From positions 394,837 to 458,836 of the forward strand of contig NZ_SJPU01000002.1 in NCBI RefSeq assembly GCF_007860105.1: DNA of 64,000 nucleotides. The letters are read 5' to 3'. The translations under genes and the position numbers were made by a program. Source of the stretch: Allorhodopirellula heiligendammensis (lineage in GTDB: Bacteria > Planctomycetota > Planctomycetia > Pirellulales > Pirellulaceae). Positions 1 to 10,216 of the stretch are shown in pieces (within the stretch, counting starts at the first letter, position 1; the number at the start of each line of letters is the position of its first letter). The notes beneath the pieces were generated by a model, which was not told where the DNA came from, ran no database searches, and was given only the letters and a program-made list of their open reading frames with translations.

Positions 1-660
1 CGCCATGTTGCGGCCGATCATCGCTGCTTCGATGAGAATCGTGCCGCTGCCACAGAACGGATCAACGAGCGGCCGATCCCGCTTCCAATAGCTCAGCATC
101 ACCATGGCTGCAGCGAGGGTTTCTTTGAGCGGTGCGGCCGTGACGGCGGAGCGGTATCCACGGCGGTGCAGGCTACGCCCCGTCGTGTCGATCGTGATGG
201 TGGCAGTATCTTTTAGTAATGCGATATCGACCGGGTACGATGCCCCCGTTTCAGGCAGGGTTTCGGTAGCATGATCGCGACGCATCGCATCGACAATCGC
301 TCGTTTGACCGCGCGCTGGCACGCCGGCACGCTCGTCAGGGTCGACTTCACACTGCGGCCAGTGACCGTGAATTCACCATCGACGGGAATCCAATCACCC
401 CAGCTAATCGCTTTGGTCGTTTCAAACAGGGCGTCAAAGTCAGCGGCAGCGAATTCCGCAACGCGGATCAGTACTCGATCAGCACAGCGTAACCATAGAT
501 TGGCCTTGGCAACTGTCTCCAGGTTACCGCGGAAATGCACTCGTCCGGATTCACCGATGGTGGCGTCGATCCCCAGCCCAGAGAGTTCGCGTCGTACGAT
601 CGCTTCGAGCCCAAAGGCACACGCAGCGATGAGATCCAATTCTTGTTGTTGAGAGTGCAT
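1..660 (-). CDS. RlmL-type 23S rRNA guanine-N2 methyltransferase, C-terminus cut off by window edge
   Basis: Partial gene read leftwards off the start of the window; 220 codons are visible. The N-terminal half fits the ferredoxin-like plus THUMP RNA-binding region of the COG0116 family (a run around residues 40-60 with WLRCADRVLIRV). The Rossmann methylase domain begins near residue 195 with DPFCGSGTILIEAA at about 200-213, the SAM-binding signature of RlmL-like N2-guanine methylases. The catalytic NPPYG motif would lie beyond the edge. Known members methylate G2445 of 23S rRNA; the exact site here is inference. The chosen ATG at 660 is the first in-frame one and has no clear Shine-Dalgarno. 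It follows tsf on the same strand but is separated from it by a strong terminator, so it is probably transcribed on its own. Confidence 0.85.
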   Translation of the reverse strand, partial: MHSQQQELDLIAACAFGLEAIVRRELSGLGIDATIGESGRVHFRGNLETVAKANLWLRCADRVLIRVAEFAAADFDALFETTKAISWGDWIPVDGEFTVTGRSVKSTLTSVPACQRAVKRAIVDAMRRDHATETLPETGASYPVDIALLKDTATITIDTTGRSLHRRGYRSAVTAAPLKETLAAAMVMLSYWKRDRPLVDPFCGSGTILIEAAMIGRNMA

Positions 661-808
661 GAGGAACTCATTGTCCAAAGCAGGTGTAGGTACAGGTGAA
701 TGCCGTCGGTATAACTCGATTGGGCAGTAGACGTTAGCCCCGGGATCCCCTCCGTCAACGCCAAGCGATCATAACAAGGCTCGTGCAGGTAATTATCGTG
801 GACAGACC

Positions 809-842
809 AAAAAAAACGGCTCCAGTGAAACCAGAGCCGTTT
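809..842 (-). terminator. Rho-independent terminator of tsf
   Basis: On the minus strand a perfect 9-bp stem (positions 834-842 paired with 814-822, AAACGGCTC/GAGCCGTTT) with an 11-nt loop is followed by a run of eight T. It lies 36 bases after the tsf stop codon, exactly where the rpsB-tsf transcript should end. Confidence 0.9.
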
Positions 843-877
843 ACATGAATATCGACGATGACGAGTAGCCGGGGTAC

Positions 878-1855
878 TCAGTTCACGGCAACGCGTTTGA
901 ACTCGATGATCTCAGCTTCGGGGCTGAGCGACTTAACAGCCACTTCAACCGTCTTCGTATCGTCAAGAGCGTAAAACTGGCTCAGCAGGCAGCGTTCTTG
1001 ATCCAATGCAGTGTTATCGGCAATGAAACGCTCGAGCTTGCCAGGAACAATCTTGTCCCAGATCTTTTCCGGTTTGCCTTCGGCTTTCAGTTCGGCCTTG
1101 ATCGCTTCCTCAGTCGCGGCCAGGACGGCAGGCGTCAGTTGGCGACGGCTGGCGTACTGGGGCACGTTCTTGACCGGTTTGCCAAGGTTTTCCTTCTCAT
1201 TGAGTTCGTTCTCAGCAATGATTTGGGCCTTGAGAGCTTCGGTTTCCTTCTCAACAAACTCGGCATCGAATTCGTCAGGGTGTAGGATCGAAGGCTTCAT
1301 CGCGGCAATGTGCATCGCTACGCCACGGAAGAACTGAGGTGCTTCGTCCTTACCGCCATCTTTGTAGGATACCAGCACGCCGATCTTGCTTCCGGCGTGA
1401 ATGTACGAAGCGATGTTTTCGCCTTCGACGACTTGGACATCGGAAACTTCGATCTTCTCACCGGTACGGCCTGTTTCGGTAACGAGATGCTCCTTCACAG
1501 TCGTGCCTTCGATCTCCAACGAATTGACTTCGTCGACACTCGCGGCACCGTTGTCCATCGCCAAGCGAGCGATGCGTTCGGTCAATGCGATGAAACTTTC
1601 GTTTTTAGCAACAAAGTCAGTTTCGCAGCTCAGGGCCAGCAGGAGTCCTTTTTTACCTTCGGCAATGACCACGACAACACCTTCGTTGGCATCGCGATCG
1701 GCACGCTTTTCAGCGACTTTCTTGCCCTTTTTGCGAAGGTAATCGAGGGCACCTTCCATATCGCCACCCGATTCCTCGAGTGCCTTTTTGCAATCCATCA
1801 TGCCGGCGCCCGTTGACTTTCTCAACTCGCTTACGTCTTTGGCAGAAATGCTCAT
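878..1855 (-). CDS. tsf: Translation elongation factor Ts
   Basis: Nucleotide-exchange factor that recycles EF-Tu-GDP to EF-Tu-GTP in the cytoplasm. The 325-residue protein opens with the UBA-like N-terminal domain and the family signature around residues 10-25 (RKSTGAGMMDCKKALEE). The EF-Tu-contacting TDFVAKN motif follows near residue 80, and the two dimerisation subdomains come after that. It is somewhat longer than the 283-residue E. coli protein, with a C-terminal extension that carries further EF-Ts-like sequence. The ATG at 1855 is preceded by a good Shine-Dalgarno (AGGAAG), one of the clearest in the window. It lies downstream of rpsB in the usual bacterial order, but 385 bases apart, which is a wide gap for this pair. 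A strong intrinsic terminator follows. Confidence 0.97.
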   Translation of the reverse strand: MSISAKDVSELRKSTGAGMMDCKKALEESGGDMEGALDYLRKKGKKVAEKRADRDANEGVVVVIAEGKKGLLLALSCETDFVAKNESFIALTERIARLAMDNGAASVDEVNSLEIEGTTVKEHLVTETGRTGEKIEVSDVQVVEGENIASYIHAGSKIGVLVSYKDGGKDEAPQFFRGVAMHIAAMKPSILHPDEFDAEFVEKETEALKAQIIAENELNEKENLGKPVKNVPQYASRRQLTPAVLAATEEAIKAELKAEGKPEKIWDKIVPGKLERFIADNTALDQERCLLSQFYALDDTKTVEVAVKSLSPEAEIIEFKRVAVN

Positions 1856-2240
1856 CTTTGCTTCCTAAGTTTACAAGTGTCAGATATCTATGTATTTGTT
1901 TGTGTGTCAGTCGGCTACCGCTGGAGGGGCGCCGATCCGGTTAGCCGCGTCGCGCCATCGGTCCGCTGGGACGAATCGTCTGCAACGACACTGATGATCT
2001 AGACTGGAACCCAAACGCCCGGAATATCTCTAGCAGTTGCCGTGGGTCCGAGCTCAGTCATTTTTTTCATCAAACGAGCTGCCGTTGCGGCAGCATGCTG
2101 GTGGGAAATGTTCGGTACCTCACGGCACTCGGCTCGATGACGAAATCCCACCTCTCGCACATTTTTGATGACGCTGGGCGGTATACCGTGCCACCTTCGC
2201 AAGTGACACGGTTGAGCGGACGTCTAACCTTTGAGACGTA
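1856..2240. other. rpsB-tsf spacer with a short hairpin and a dispersed 20-nt motif
   Basis: There is no convincing gene in these 385 bases. Directly after the rpsB stop lies a 6-bp hairpin (ACGTCT at 2220-2225 with AGACGT at 2234-2239) without a T tract, so it is not a standard terminator. At 1960-1979 is a 20-nt motif that recurs with one mismatch at 38035-38054. The tsf ribosome binding site is at the left end. The length would allow a separate tsf promoter, but I could not identify one confidently. Confidence 0.5.
1861..1866 (-). promoter_or_regulatory. Ribosome binding site of tsf
   Basis: AGGAAG on the minus strand, five bases before the ATG at 1855. It fixes the tsf start and stands out because most genes here lack a recognisable Shine-Dalgarno. 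Confidence 0.75.
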
Positions 2241-3047
2241 TTACTCGCTAGCAGGTTCGCTGGCGGCGGCTTCAGCGACAGGCTCAGCTGCTGCAGGGGC
2301 TTCGGTGGCAGCAGGAGCTTCGCTCTGAGCGGCTGGCGCGCCAGCGTCAGATGCTTGAGTCTGGACTGCACCCTTGCCTGCGATGACCGCATCGGCGAGT
2401 TCACGCATGATCATCTCAACGCTACGGATGCCGTCATCGTTGCCAGGAATCGGCAGATCGATTTGGCTGGGATCGCTGTCCGTATCGATCAGGGCAACAG
2501 TCGTGATGCCCAATCGTTTTGCTTCGCGAACAGCATTCCGCTCTTTGCCGGGGTCGACGATGAACATCACCTCGGGCAGACGGTTCATCGTCCGCAAACC
2601 GTTCAGGTTGCGATACATTTTGCGGTATTCACGGTTGAGCGACGACTGCATTTTTTTGCTGTAGGCGTTGATCTTTTCGCCACTGCGCAGATCTTCGAGC
2701 TCTTCCAAACGGCCCAGACGACTGCGAATGGTGCGGAAGTTCGTCAACGTTCCACCGAGCCAGCGTTCGCTGACAAATGGCATCCCGCAACGCAGCGACT
2801 GCTCTTCGACGGCTTCGCCTGCTTGACGTTTGGTACCGACGAACAGAATCAAGCTACCGCCAGCGGCCACTTGCGACAAATACTTCTTGGCACGCAGCAA
2901 TCCACGGAGCGTTTCGCGGATGTCGAGGATGTGGATCTGGTTTTTCTTACCGAAGATGTACGGAGCCATCTTGGGGTTCCAGAGACTGGTACGGTGTCCA
3001 AAGTGGACGCCCGACTCGATCATCTCTTTAACAATTTCGTTTGCCAT
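2241..3047 (-). CDS. rpsB: 30S ribosomal protein S2
   Basis: Component of the small ribosomal subunit that helps anchor S1. The 268-residue protein starts with the conserved [20 protein letters not shown] region, in which GVHFGH is diagnostic, followed by [10 protein letters not shown] and, further on, the FVGTKRQA and [10 protein letters not shown] motifs. The reading frame is open upstream to 3194, but the family start (MxxxxVKEMLEAGVHFGH) places the initiator at 3047. The last 40 or so residues are a low-complexity Ala/Glu/Pro tail not needed for the core fold; alanine-rich S2 tails occur in planctomycetes and some other phyla. It is the first gene of the rpsB-tsf unit. Confidence 0.97.
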   Translation of the reverse strand: MANEIVKEMIESGVHFGHRTSLWNPKMAPYIFGKKNQIHILDIRETLRGLLRAKKYLSQVAAGGSLILFVGTKRQAGEAVEEQSLRCGMPFVSERWLGGTLTNFRTIRSRLGRLEELEDLRSGEKINAYSKKMQSSLNREYRKMYRNLNGLRTMNRLPEVMFIVDPGKERNAVREAKRLGITTVALIDTDSDPSQIDLPIPGNDDGIRSVEMIMRELADAVIAGKGAVQTQASDAGAPAAQSEAPAATEAPAAAEPVAEAAASEPASE

Positions 3048-3340
3048 CAGCTTGATTTGCCCGCATTGACGCGGCGCATTCTCCAGGTTGTTTCTTTCAC
3101 ATCGGGTTCGAGAATGGACGCGAACGGAGGCAACCGCACACGAGATTCCAGAGCCTTGCGGCCCTTCGCCCCACCAAATGGACATGAAAGACAAAAGTAA
3201 GTTGGCTGGAATCGACGTCGTTCCAGCTCGAGGGAACGCGAAATGCTAGAAAACCGATGGGTTTTACACAACCCCAACGCATTTCGAAAAATGAGACGAG
3301 CCCCCAGGCTGCTGCTGAGACGCAAAAGTTCGAGAAAGCC

Positions 3341-4759
3341 TCAAAAACCCAGTTGATCCGAAAGCAGCCGCTCGGTCTCAGTGCGGTGGTACATCGCGTG
3401 AATCAGATCGATGTCCTCCTGTCGCTGCTTCGTCTTTCGGCGAGCGAACATGCGAGCCTGAGTGCTCACCATCACTTCGGGGGGCAACAGCGAGGTTTGG
3501 CCAAACAGCCGAGCATAATTGACGTAGCTGGGCACATTTCCCGTGACGAACCCGTACATCATGCTGCACACGCCGATCACCTTGCCTGTGAAGATGCCCG
3601 TGTTGATAGCGCTTTTTGAGTAATCTCCCATGATACAACCGAGGAACTGCATCCCGGTGGCAATTTTCTCTTCACCATATTGGATATTGATTTTGCCATA
3701 GGTGTTTTTTAGGTCGCTGTTGCACGTTCCGGCCCCGAGATTGATCCAGCTACCGAGATAGCTGTGGCCGAGAAAACCGTGGTGCTGCTTGTTAGTGAAT
3801 GGCTCGATCACAGACGCCTCGACCTCTCCACCTATCTTAGCGGTGTGCCCCAACGAGACACCATCTTTGATGGAGGAGTGCTCGATCACACGTGTGTTGG
3901 CGCCTGCATACATGGGACCTTCGAGATAACAAAATGGGCCGACCTGGACGTTATCATCGAGAACAATCGCCCCGCCGGCTGTCTGGATCGATTCGTACTC
4001 ACCGAGGGAGACCCCTGCGCCGACAAACACGCCATCTTCGAGTTGGCTGTAGTTCCCCACGGAAATTCGATATTCGATCGATCCACTGATGCATTTCATG
4101 TGCGCCGAGACAACGTCGTGCGGCCATCTTAATTCATGGAGCCGCAGTGACGAACGACTGGCTGTCGTTGCCGCATGCCGGCACAGGGCGGCGTAGGCAG
4201 GGGTGGGGGCGCTCTCACGCGACGCTTTTCGACGTCCTCCCTCCAGCTTCATTGCCGCGTCGACTTGTTCCGCCACGACTTTGGCTGCGCGTCCAAGCGA
4301 CTTAGCAACCTCGGCGGCGGGCAACCACGCAGCCAGCACCACGCCGGCGCTGGTGGGTTCTGCGTCTCCATCCGGTTCCATTTCAGTCTCACCGCCGTCA
4401 CCGGAGGACATGATGACTGCGAATCGCTGCTCGTGGACCAGCTGACGGAGGCTCTGCAGGTTGCCGACGGACGGCACCAAACGTGCATTGACCAACAACA
4501 CATCGGAAATGTCGGCTGCCGACGGATCCGGAGATACAATCGAATGTGGCACGAGGTCCAGCCCGTAGTCAGCGACCTGGATCGCCTGCAGGTAGCTGCG
4601 GACGTCACCGACTATCCTAGCATCGTTGCTCTGGCGTTGCAGCTCATGGAGCCAGTCCACCAAGCGATAGCCAGCACAGGTGATCGCATACGCCGGTCGG
4701 GCGTGGATGATAGGAGCCAGCTTCTCAACACGTTCGTCTTCAAAACAGTAAATCAGCAT
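3341..4759 (-). CDS. GlmU-like putative sugar-1-phosphate nucleotidyltransferase / acetyltransferase
   Basis: The 472-residue protein has an N-terminal nucleotidyltransferase-like part (about 1-170) that starts with a form of the PLTxxRPxYxLxCG motif of the alternative bacterial GlmU family. From about 240 to 415 it has a left-handed beta-helix of hexapeptide repeats. The strongest block is GGEVEASVIEPFTNKQHHGFL (split near residues 310-330), followed by GHSYLGSWINLGAGT and SDLKNTYG, typical of that family. Such proteins are predicted to make UDP-N-acetylglucosamine or a similar nucleotide sugar for cell-envelope glycans. The N-terminal domain is weakly conserved and has an acidic stretch at about 122-137, so nucleotidyltransferase activity is less certain than the acyltransferase fold. 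It stands alone between rpsB and the glnS unit. Confidence 0.8.
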   Translation of the reverse strand: MLIYCFEDERVEKLAPIIHARPAYAITCAGYRLVDWLHELQRQSNDARIVGDVRSYLQAIQVADYGLDLVPHSIVSPDPSAADISDVLLVNARLVPSVGNLQSLRQLVHEQRFAVIMSSGDGGETEMEPDGDAEPTSAGVVLAAWLPAAEVAKSLGRAAKVVAEQVDAAMKLEGGRRKASRESAPTPAYAALCRHAATTASRSSLRLHELRWPHDVVSAHMKCISGSIEYRISVGNYSQLEDGVFVGAGVSLGEYESIQTAGGAIVLDDNVQVGPFCYLEGPMYAGANTRVIEHSSIKDGVSLGHTAKIGGEVEASVIEPFTNKQHHGFLGHSYLGSWINLGAGTCNSDLKNTYGKINIQYGEEKIATGMQFLGCIMGDYSKSAINTGIFTGKVIGVCSMMYGFVTGNVPSYVNYARLFGQTSLLPPEVMVSTQARMFARRKTKQRQEDIDLIHAMYHRTETERLLSDQLGF

Positions 4760-4975
4760 GGGGCTATTTCGGACGGGGTAGACGGGTTTGCAAAAGTCGA
4801 TCGCCCAGCAGTTTAACGCGGTGAACCGAATCTGTGTTAACCGCGCATCGTTTGACGTCGCTGGGCGAGCGGGTCTGCAAGAACTCTGTTTCAGCGTACT
4901 GTCGGGTCACCAACAGCAGACCATGAGCACACGTTAGGCCCAATGCGTTGACTTACCTAGCGTGACCCAAGACAG

Positions 4976-5533
4976 CTACCCCTCTCGCTGCGATAGCCAT
5001 AGCTCAATCGCTTTGCGGTTGGACGGGAACGCCATGTTCCCCAGGATATCAGCACCGGGAACGCACCAGCGATACTCGCACAGCTCACTGGGAGCGAGGA
5101 TAACGGGTTGAGTCGATTTCACGCGGCACAGATAGAATAGGTCCAGCACATCGGCGGTCGCCCCGGTATGCGTATAACGATTCGGACCGGTCGTGAGTAG
5201 CTCCGACTGCACCAGGGTCAGCTGAGTTTCCTCGAGCACCTCCCGCCGGAGTGCTTGTTCGGCGGTCTCACCTTGGTCAACGAAACCGCCGGGCAAACCC
5301 CATTGATGCATGCCGGGATCCCGTGCCCGGCGTACCAGTAACAACCGGCCTTCCTCATCCAAAATCAATGCACCGACGGCTGCGACTGGACCAAAATAAA
5401 TTGCCAGGCCGCAGCTACCACAGCGGAACGGGATCGATCCCGGCGTGAGGTTGGGCGCCGCGCAGCGGGGGCAGAAAGCAAACGCATCTTCGATTCGCTG
5501 AGCCGGTGGACCGGCAGCAGGGGGCAGGTCCAT
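4976..5533 (-). CDS. Nudix hydrolase with N-terminal zinc ribbon
   Basis: Hydrolyses nucleoside diphosphates linked to another group, judging from the Nudix box at residues 83-105 (G, five residues, E, seven residues, REVLEE). The penultimate glycine of the box is replaced by glutamine. The N-terminus has four cysteines as CxxC pairs at 21/24 and 38/41, forming a zinc ribbon as in NudC-type NADH pyrophosphatases and ADP-ribose pyrophosphatase-like proteins. At 185 residues it lacks the extra N-terminal domain of NudC, so the substrate is uncertain. Its ATG overlaps the stop of the LarA-like gene (TAATG), so it is translated as the last gene of the glnS unit. Confidence 0.85.
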   Translation of the reverse strand: MDLPPAAGPPAQRIEDAFAFCPRCAAPNLTPGSIPFRCGSCGLAIYFGPVAAVGALILDEEGRLLLVRRARDPGMHQWGLPGGFVDQGETAEQALRREVLEETQLTLVQSELLTTGPNRYTHTGATADVLDLFYLCRVKSTQPVILAPSELCEYRWCVPGADILGNMAFPSNRKAIELWLSQREG

Positions 5534-6921
5534 TAACCTTCCTCGGTCGCGGCTTCCGATCGGGCGATCGAGCTGGCTTGAAATTGGGCGGCGCGAAGCA
5601 TGCCAGCCGCCTGGCAGGTTTGGCCGAGTCGGTGCAGTTCATCAACGGAGTTAATAATCCCCAGACCGAGCGATTCAACGTCGGAATCCTCGAGCTCACT
5701 ATGCAGGAACACGCGGTTACTTTCGATGAGTTGGCCCAGCTTCCGCGCCCAAGCTCGGTCCGTACTCCAATCGGCGAAGTCATTCGCAGAGGCGGAACTG
5801 GAATCATGCTCGATGATCCCATCGCGAGTCTCTTCGTGAGAATCATCACACCCGATTCCATCGGAATCAGCGTCGTTCCTGCGATCGCTCAGTTCTTGCT
5901 GCCACATGGGGCTGGGCCGTTCTCGCAACTGCGACCAAACCACGATGGCCGCGTCACCCTCGGTGTGACCGCTGGCGGCGACGGCGGCGCGTGCGACGTT
6001 GGACCAAGTCTGAACATTGGCATCGCCGTCGAGCGCGGCAACGACCATCTCTGCCTGTGGGCAGGTTTCATTCCGACCGCTGCCATCTTGCTCGTCGGCA
6101 TGAAGTGTATCGAGCTCGGCGCGAATGGCTTCGGGCGTGCCTGTCAGAATACGCGCGACGCTACCTGCGGCGTCTGACGATACCATCATCAGCAACTGCA
6201 CCCCAAGGAGCCAACTGACCTCTTCGGCCATCCTTTCTGAATCGGCGATGGAAACGGTAGTTTGATAACGCTGCATCGTCGATGCGTCCGCGAAGATGGG
6301 GAACACAGCGGCTTTGTCAGCCCGATCGGCCGCGTCGCGGGCGCGTGCGGCAACAATTGGGATCGTGAAATCTGCATCCACCAAGTCTCTCGCGAGGTAG
6401 ATTGCTTCGGCGTCTGCGTCGGCCGCCACATACCTCATTTCGCGTCGATCACGTGGGCAATGTCGCATCACTGAGATGAGAGCGTCCCCGCCCGGAGCAG
6501 AGCCAGATTCGATATCTTCGGGTGCCACGTTTTGGAATCTCTGGGTCAACGACTGGTAGCATGTATCGGACGCCTCCGCCCAGAGGACGATGCTGACCCG
6601 CCCCGCTTCGCAAGACTTCAACAGGTCCAACACACCCGCGATGACCTCGGCGACACGCGGCACGTTTGGGTCGACCGCCAAGGCCACATGGTCGCCCGCT
6701 AAGATTGCATCGCCGATGGCTGGGTAATCAAGTGGTGTTTGCAAAGAGATCTCGGCTAAACGCCGGGTCGCCTCGAACGAGTCATCCCGAGGCGAACTGC
6801 GATGTTGGATCGGGCCGGTGATCGCAATGGGGCACAATTCCCATGGCTCCCCCGCAACAGCGTGCCGATAATCCTCCGCGGCGACGACAGGCAACGAGAT
6901 CTTTGGCTCTGGTGAACTCAT
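5533..6921 (-). CDS. Divergent LarA-like (DUF2088-type) protein of unknown function
   Basis: The 462-residue protein resembles the N-terminal half of lactate racemase LarA. It has a strand-turn segment ending in DPNVPR (residues 84-89), where active LarA has DxTRP. Later it has a [15 protein letters not shown] segment, where LarA has a similar stretch leading to its cofactor-binding H and K. The LarA histidines and the lysine that carries the nickel-pincer cofactor are not seen in the equivalent places ([15 protein letters not shown] instead of an H...GG.K pattern). I therefore read it as a LarA-fold protein without that chemistry. The start at 6921 overlaps the glnS stop (ATGA); the frame is open 14 codons further up. 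The C-terminal 130 residues are polar and unassigned. Function unknown; the family assignment is inference from motif layout. Confidence 0.5.
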   Translation of the reverse strand: MSSPEPKISLPVVAAEDYRHAVAGEPWELCPIAITGPIQHRSSPRDDSFEATRRLAEISLQTPLDYPAIGDAILAGDHVALAVDPNVPRVAEVIAGVLDLLKSCEAGRVSIVLWAEASDTCYQSLTQRFQNVAPEDIESGSAPGGDALISVMRHCPRDRREMRYVAADADAEAIYLARDLVDADFTIPIVAARARDAADRADKAAVFPIFADASTMQRYQTTVSIADSERMAEEVSWLLGVQLLMMVSSDAAGSVARILTGTPEAIRAELDTLHADEQDGSGRNETCPQAEMVVAALDGDANVQTWSNVARAAVAASGHTEGDAAIVVWSQLRERPSPMWQQELSDRRNDADSDGIGCDDSHEETRDGIIEHDSSSASANDFADWSTDRAWARKLGQLIESNRVFLHSELEDSDVESLGLGIINSVDELHRLGQTCQAAGMLRAAQFQASSIARSEAATEEG

Positions 6922-8708
6922 TTCTTGCCCTTGGGTTGGTCCTTGCTGGCAATCTTCGCCCACGTGTCTCGCAAGCCGACGATGCGGTTGAACACCAACG
7001 CCTCGGGGCGCGAGTCAGTGTCGACGATGTAGTACCCGAGCCGTTCAAACTGCACGCGGTCGCCCACGGCCGCCGTCGCCAATTCCGGCTCGACCATTGC
7101 AGTGGTCACCGAGAGAGAATCAGGATTGAGATAATCAAGGAAGGTTTTGCCTTCGGCGGTGCTGTCTGGATTTTCAGCCGTGAACAGACGGTCGTAGTTC
7201 CGCACCGTGACCTCCGCGGCATGGCCGCAGCTGACCCAGTGAATCGTGCCTTTGACCTTGCGTCCCGACGTATCTTGACCACTCTTCGTTTGGGGATCGT
7301 AGGTACATAGAATTTCAGTGATCGTGCCATCGGCATCTTTAACGACGTCGTGACAGTCAACGATGTAACCCGCCCGCAGTCGAACGGCGCCGCCCTTCTT
7401 CAGGCGGAAGAATTTCTTGGGGGCGTCTTCTTGGAAATCCTCTCGCTCGATCCATAGGCTGCCCGAGAACGGAATTTCGCGGCTGCCCGCTGACTCGTCA
7501 CCAGGGTTATTGACTGCGGACATCATCTCGACCGCAGAGTCGTTCTCATCCCAGTTCGTGATCGTGAGTTTGACCGGATCGAGCACGGCCATCCGCCGCG
7601 GCGCGACCTCGTTGAGATGTTCACGCACTGCGTTTTCGAGTCTCACCACGTCGATCGTGCTATTGAACTTGGCTACCCCGATATCAGCACAAAATGCCCG
7701 GATCGACTCCGGAGTATACCCCCGCCGGCGCAAGCCAACCAATGTCGGCATCCGTGGATCATCCCATCCGGAAACGTGTTTGTCTCGCACAAGCTGCAGC
7801 AGTTTACGTTTGCTCATCACGGTGTAAGTGATGTTCAACCGGGCGAACTCGATCTGGCGAGGATGATGAATCTCAAGTTTGTCGCAGTACCAATCGTACA
7901 GCGGTCGGTGGTGCTCGAATTCGAGCGTGCAGATCGAGAACGTGATTTTCTCGATCGAGTCGCTTTGGCCGTGAGCCCAGTCATACATCGGATAGATGCA
8001 CCAGGCGTCGCCGGTACGGTGGTGGCTGACATTGGCGATGCGGTACATGACCGGGTCGCGCAAGTTAATATTGGGTGCCGCCATGTCGATTTTTGCACGC
8101 AGCGTTTTCTCGCCATCTTTAAACTCACCCGCTTTCATCCGCCGCAGCAAATCCAGATTTTCCTCTGGCGTATTGCTGCGTCCGGGGCTGTCCCGCCCCG
8201 GCTCGGTTAGTGTGCCGCGGTACTCACGGGTTTGCTCCGCAGTCAAATCGCATACGTAGGCATTACCATCGAGGACGAGTTTTTCTGCCCACGCGTAGAG
8301 TTGGTCGAAATAATCGCTTGCAAAGTGCAGATTATCCCACTCAAAGCCCAACCACCGGACATCGTCTTGGATCGAATCGACGTATTCGGTGTCCTCTTTG
8401 ATCGGGTTGGTATCGTCAAAGCGAAGGTTGCAGGTGCCACCAAATTCCTGGGCCAAACCGAAATTCAGGCAAATTGATTTCGCGTGTCCAATGTGCAGAT
8501 ACCCGTTCGGTTCCGGTGGGAATCGCGTACATACGGAATCGAACCGTCCCGCCGCGAGATCCGCGTCAATCGCTTGGCGTATAAAATGTCGCCGTGCAGT
8601 TCCAGGGTTGTTGCTAGATTCATCACCGCCGTTGTCGTCGGCGGGGTTCACATCGTCGGTACGAAAATTTGCGGTCACGGCGGAGGTCAGCAGGTGAATC
8701 GGGAACAA
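6918..8708 (-). CDS. glnS: Glutaminyl-tRNA synthetase
   Basis: Class I synthetase that charges tRNA-Gln with glutamine in the cytoplasm. [17 protein letters not shown] (HIGH motif) lies near residue 65 and VMSKRKL (KMSKS variant) near residue 300. The GlnRS anticodon-binding beta-barrels follow, with [19 protein letters not shown] near the end. 596 residues is close to the E. coli length (554) plus an N-terminal extension of about 40 polar residues. No ATG exists upstream of the HIGH motif: the farthest start is TTG at 8708, and GTG at 8678 is an alternative. It is the first gene of a tightly coupled trio, ending in an ATGA overlap with the LarA-like gene. Presence of GlnRS implies direct glutaminylation rather than only the Gat transamidation route. 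Confidence 0.95.
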   Translation of the reverse strand: MFPIHLLTSAVTANFRTDDVNPADDNGGDESSNNPGTARRHFIRQAIDADLAAGRFDSVCTRFPPEPNGYLHIGHAKSICLNFGLAQEFGGTCNLRFDDTNPIKEDTEYVDSIQDDVRWLGFEWDNLHFASDYFDQLYAWAEKLVLDGNAYVCDLTAEQTREYRGTLTEPGRDSPGRSNTPEENLDLLRRMKAGEFKDGEKTLRAKIDMAAPNINLRDPVMYRIANVSHHRTGDAWCIYPMYDWAHGQSDSIEKITFSICTLEFEHHRPLYDWYCDKLEIHHPRQIEFARLNITYTVMSKRKLLQLVRDKHVSGWDDPRMPTLVGLRRRGYTPESIRAFCADIGVAKFNSTIDVVRLENAVREHLNEVAPRRMAVLDPVKLTITNWDENDSAVEMMSAVNNPGDESAGSREIPFSGSLWIEREDFQEDAPKKFFRLKKGGAVRLRAGYIVDCHDVVKDADGTITEILCTYDPQTKSGQDTSGRKVKGTIHWVSCGHAAEVTVRNYDRLFTAENPDSTAEGKTFLDYLNPDSLSVTTAMVEPELATAAVGDRVQFERLGYYIVDTDSRPEALVFNRIVGLRDTWAKIASKDQPKGKK

Positions 8709-8962
8709 GTCAAATGAAGTGCTTCAGATTGTGACCGCTTGGAGCCGATTCGGATAGGTTCCTAGCTGGACAGCTCCACATTGTTGGGATGACAACGTAA
8801 TTCGTCCATCCAAATTATCCGTTTTGGCGTTAACGGCCTGCTATTTAGCAGCTGTCGCAGTGCAACGGAGCACATCCTAACCAGAAATGCCAGCAGGGCA
8901 TGAGATCGACTGCGTCGCTTGCGCGTCGGGTAAGAAATTCAAGCCAAAGGAGCGATGCCCAG

Positions 8963-10216
8963 CTAGAAATCAGCCCCGATCACTTCGTGTGAGGCACGCG
9001 TGCCGAGCGCCCCCCATACACCGTAGGGGCTGGTCGAGCCAGCCACCGTTGGACTATTGGCGCCGCCACTGAGCAGATCGCAGTACACGCAGGGCACACT
9101 GGGGTCCCCGGCGTCGATCGACTCCGTAATGAATTTCACGGCCCCGTCAGCCATCAGCACATGCACGCCGCCAGGATGACGGCTGCTCGGTGGGGCGACA
9201 CCGTAGGTATCCGAACTTCCGACTAAACAAAGATGCGAGTTCGGTCCTCGAATCGTATTGAACTGCGACTGCAGCGTATGGAAGGCGGCCCAGCGGAAAC
9301 CACGCTGCGAAACCGGAGCGTATGTCGTCACCACGGACAAGTCCCAAAACCCAGGGCGGTTGGGAGCAAAGAAACCGAGGTCGCGGCACTGGTTTGGGTT
9401 ATCAGCCACGGACTGGGCCGCACTTTTGCCACCACTGGCTTTGGATGGGGCACTCGTCCCGATAGTCCGATTACTGCCATCACTCAGCCCCGTCATGACC
9501 TCGCCCAACGCAATTGTGTTGGAGAGCCCGTCCAAGCAATCTCGAAACCGCGTTGAGTATCTGGGCACAAACAAACCACGCATCCCGCAGCGGACACGAT
9601 TCATCGCGTGTCGATCGGATTGATAGAGCCAGCGGCCGCCCGTTGAGGGCCCCGTCCACACCGTCGCACCGTTTTCAGCATCGTAAAAACTGTCACCCGT
9701 GCAGGCGGCATAATTCGTTCGCCCGAGAGCTGGCAAACCCACACCTGGGTCACTCGGGCAGCGGAGTGTTGGGATCTCGGTCAACCATGGCGGATACTTC
9801 AGCACCAAGGGTCGTGGACCGAACGCCGGCCACCGATCACCATCGGACTCGATCATCGGATTGCTGATCTTTTGCCACAGGCTTTGCTGCTCCAGAAACG
9901 GCAGCAGACCCACGAGATACGATAACTCCAGTCGCGTGAAACCGGTGCCATTATTATTGTCCGCGGCTGAAGTGAGTCGCGATCGCTCGTTGGTCGGCCC
10001 GGTCCCGTGCATGGGAAGTTGGCGGTACGCGGCATGGTAGTTATGCAGGGACAGTCCCAGTTGTTTGACTTGGTTGCTGCAACTCATCCGCCGGGCTGCT
10101 TCGCGAGCCGATTGGACAGCCGGCAGTAGCAAACCAACTAGCACTCCGATGATCGCGATCACAACTAACAACTCAACCAGTGTGAAGGCATCGGGGCGAC
10201 GGCGTGCGGCACTCAT
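8963..10216 (-). CDS. DUF1559 pseudopilin-like secreted protein
   Basis: A 417-residue member of the very large planctomycete DUF1559 family. It begins with a type IV prepilin-like leader and hydrophobic helix (FTLVELLVVIAIIGVLVGLL at residues 11-30), the site for prepilin peptidase cleavage and N-methylation. AARRMSCSNQVKQLGLSLHNYH follows, invariant in the family. Near the C-terminus it has the H-x9-DG motif (HVLMADGAVKF). Family members are thought to be exported and envelope-associated; their role is not known. It directly follows and overlaps a small lipoprotein gene by ATGA, so the two are co-translated. Paralogues are numerous in such genomes, but this is the only one in the window. 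Confidence 0.93.
   Translation of the reverse strand: MSAARRRPDAFTLVELLVVIAIIGVLVGLLLPAVQSAREAARRMSCSNQVKQLGLSLHNYHAAYRQLPMHGTGPTNERSRLTSAADNNNGTGFTRLELSYLVGLLPFLEQQSLWQKISNPMIESDGDRWPAFGPRPLVLKYPPWLTEIPTLRCPSDPGVGLPALGRTNYAACTGDSFYDAENGATVWTGPSTGGRWLYQSDRHAMNRVRCGMRGLFVPRYSTRFRDCLDGLSNTIALGEVMTGLSDGSNRTIGTSAPSKASGGKSAAQSVADNPNQCRDLGFFAPNRPGFWDLSVVTTYAPVSQRGFRWAAFHTLQSQFNTIRGPNSHLCLVGSSDTYGVAPPSSRHPGGVHVLMADGAVKFITESIDAGDPSVPCVYCDLLSGGANSPTVAGSTSPYGVWGALGTRASHEVIGADF

Noticed and set aside
3090-3190. tRNA-like T-loop string (GGGTTCGAGA) upstream of rpsB
   Set aside because: I tried to fold it on both strands; the flanking bases do not pair into T or acceptor stems, so there is no cloverleaf.
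2355-3200. Long plus-strand open frame opposite rpsB
   Set aside because: It is antisense to a confident ribosomal gene and has no family features.
5506-6177. Plus-strand open frame opposite the LarA-like gene
   Set aside because: It is antisense to the minus-strand frame, which has overlaps with both neighbours and a family-like layout.
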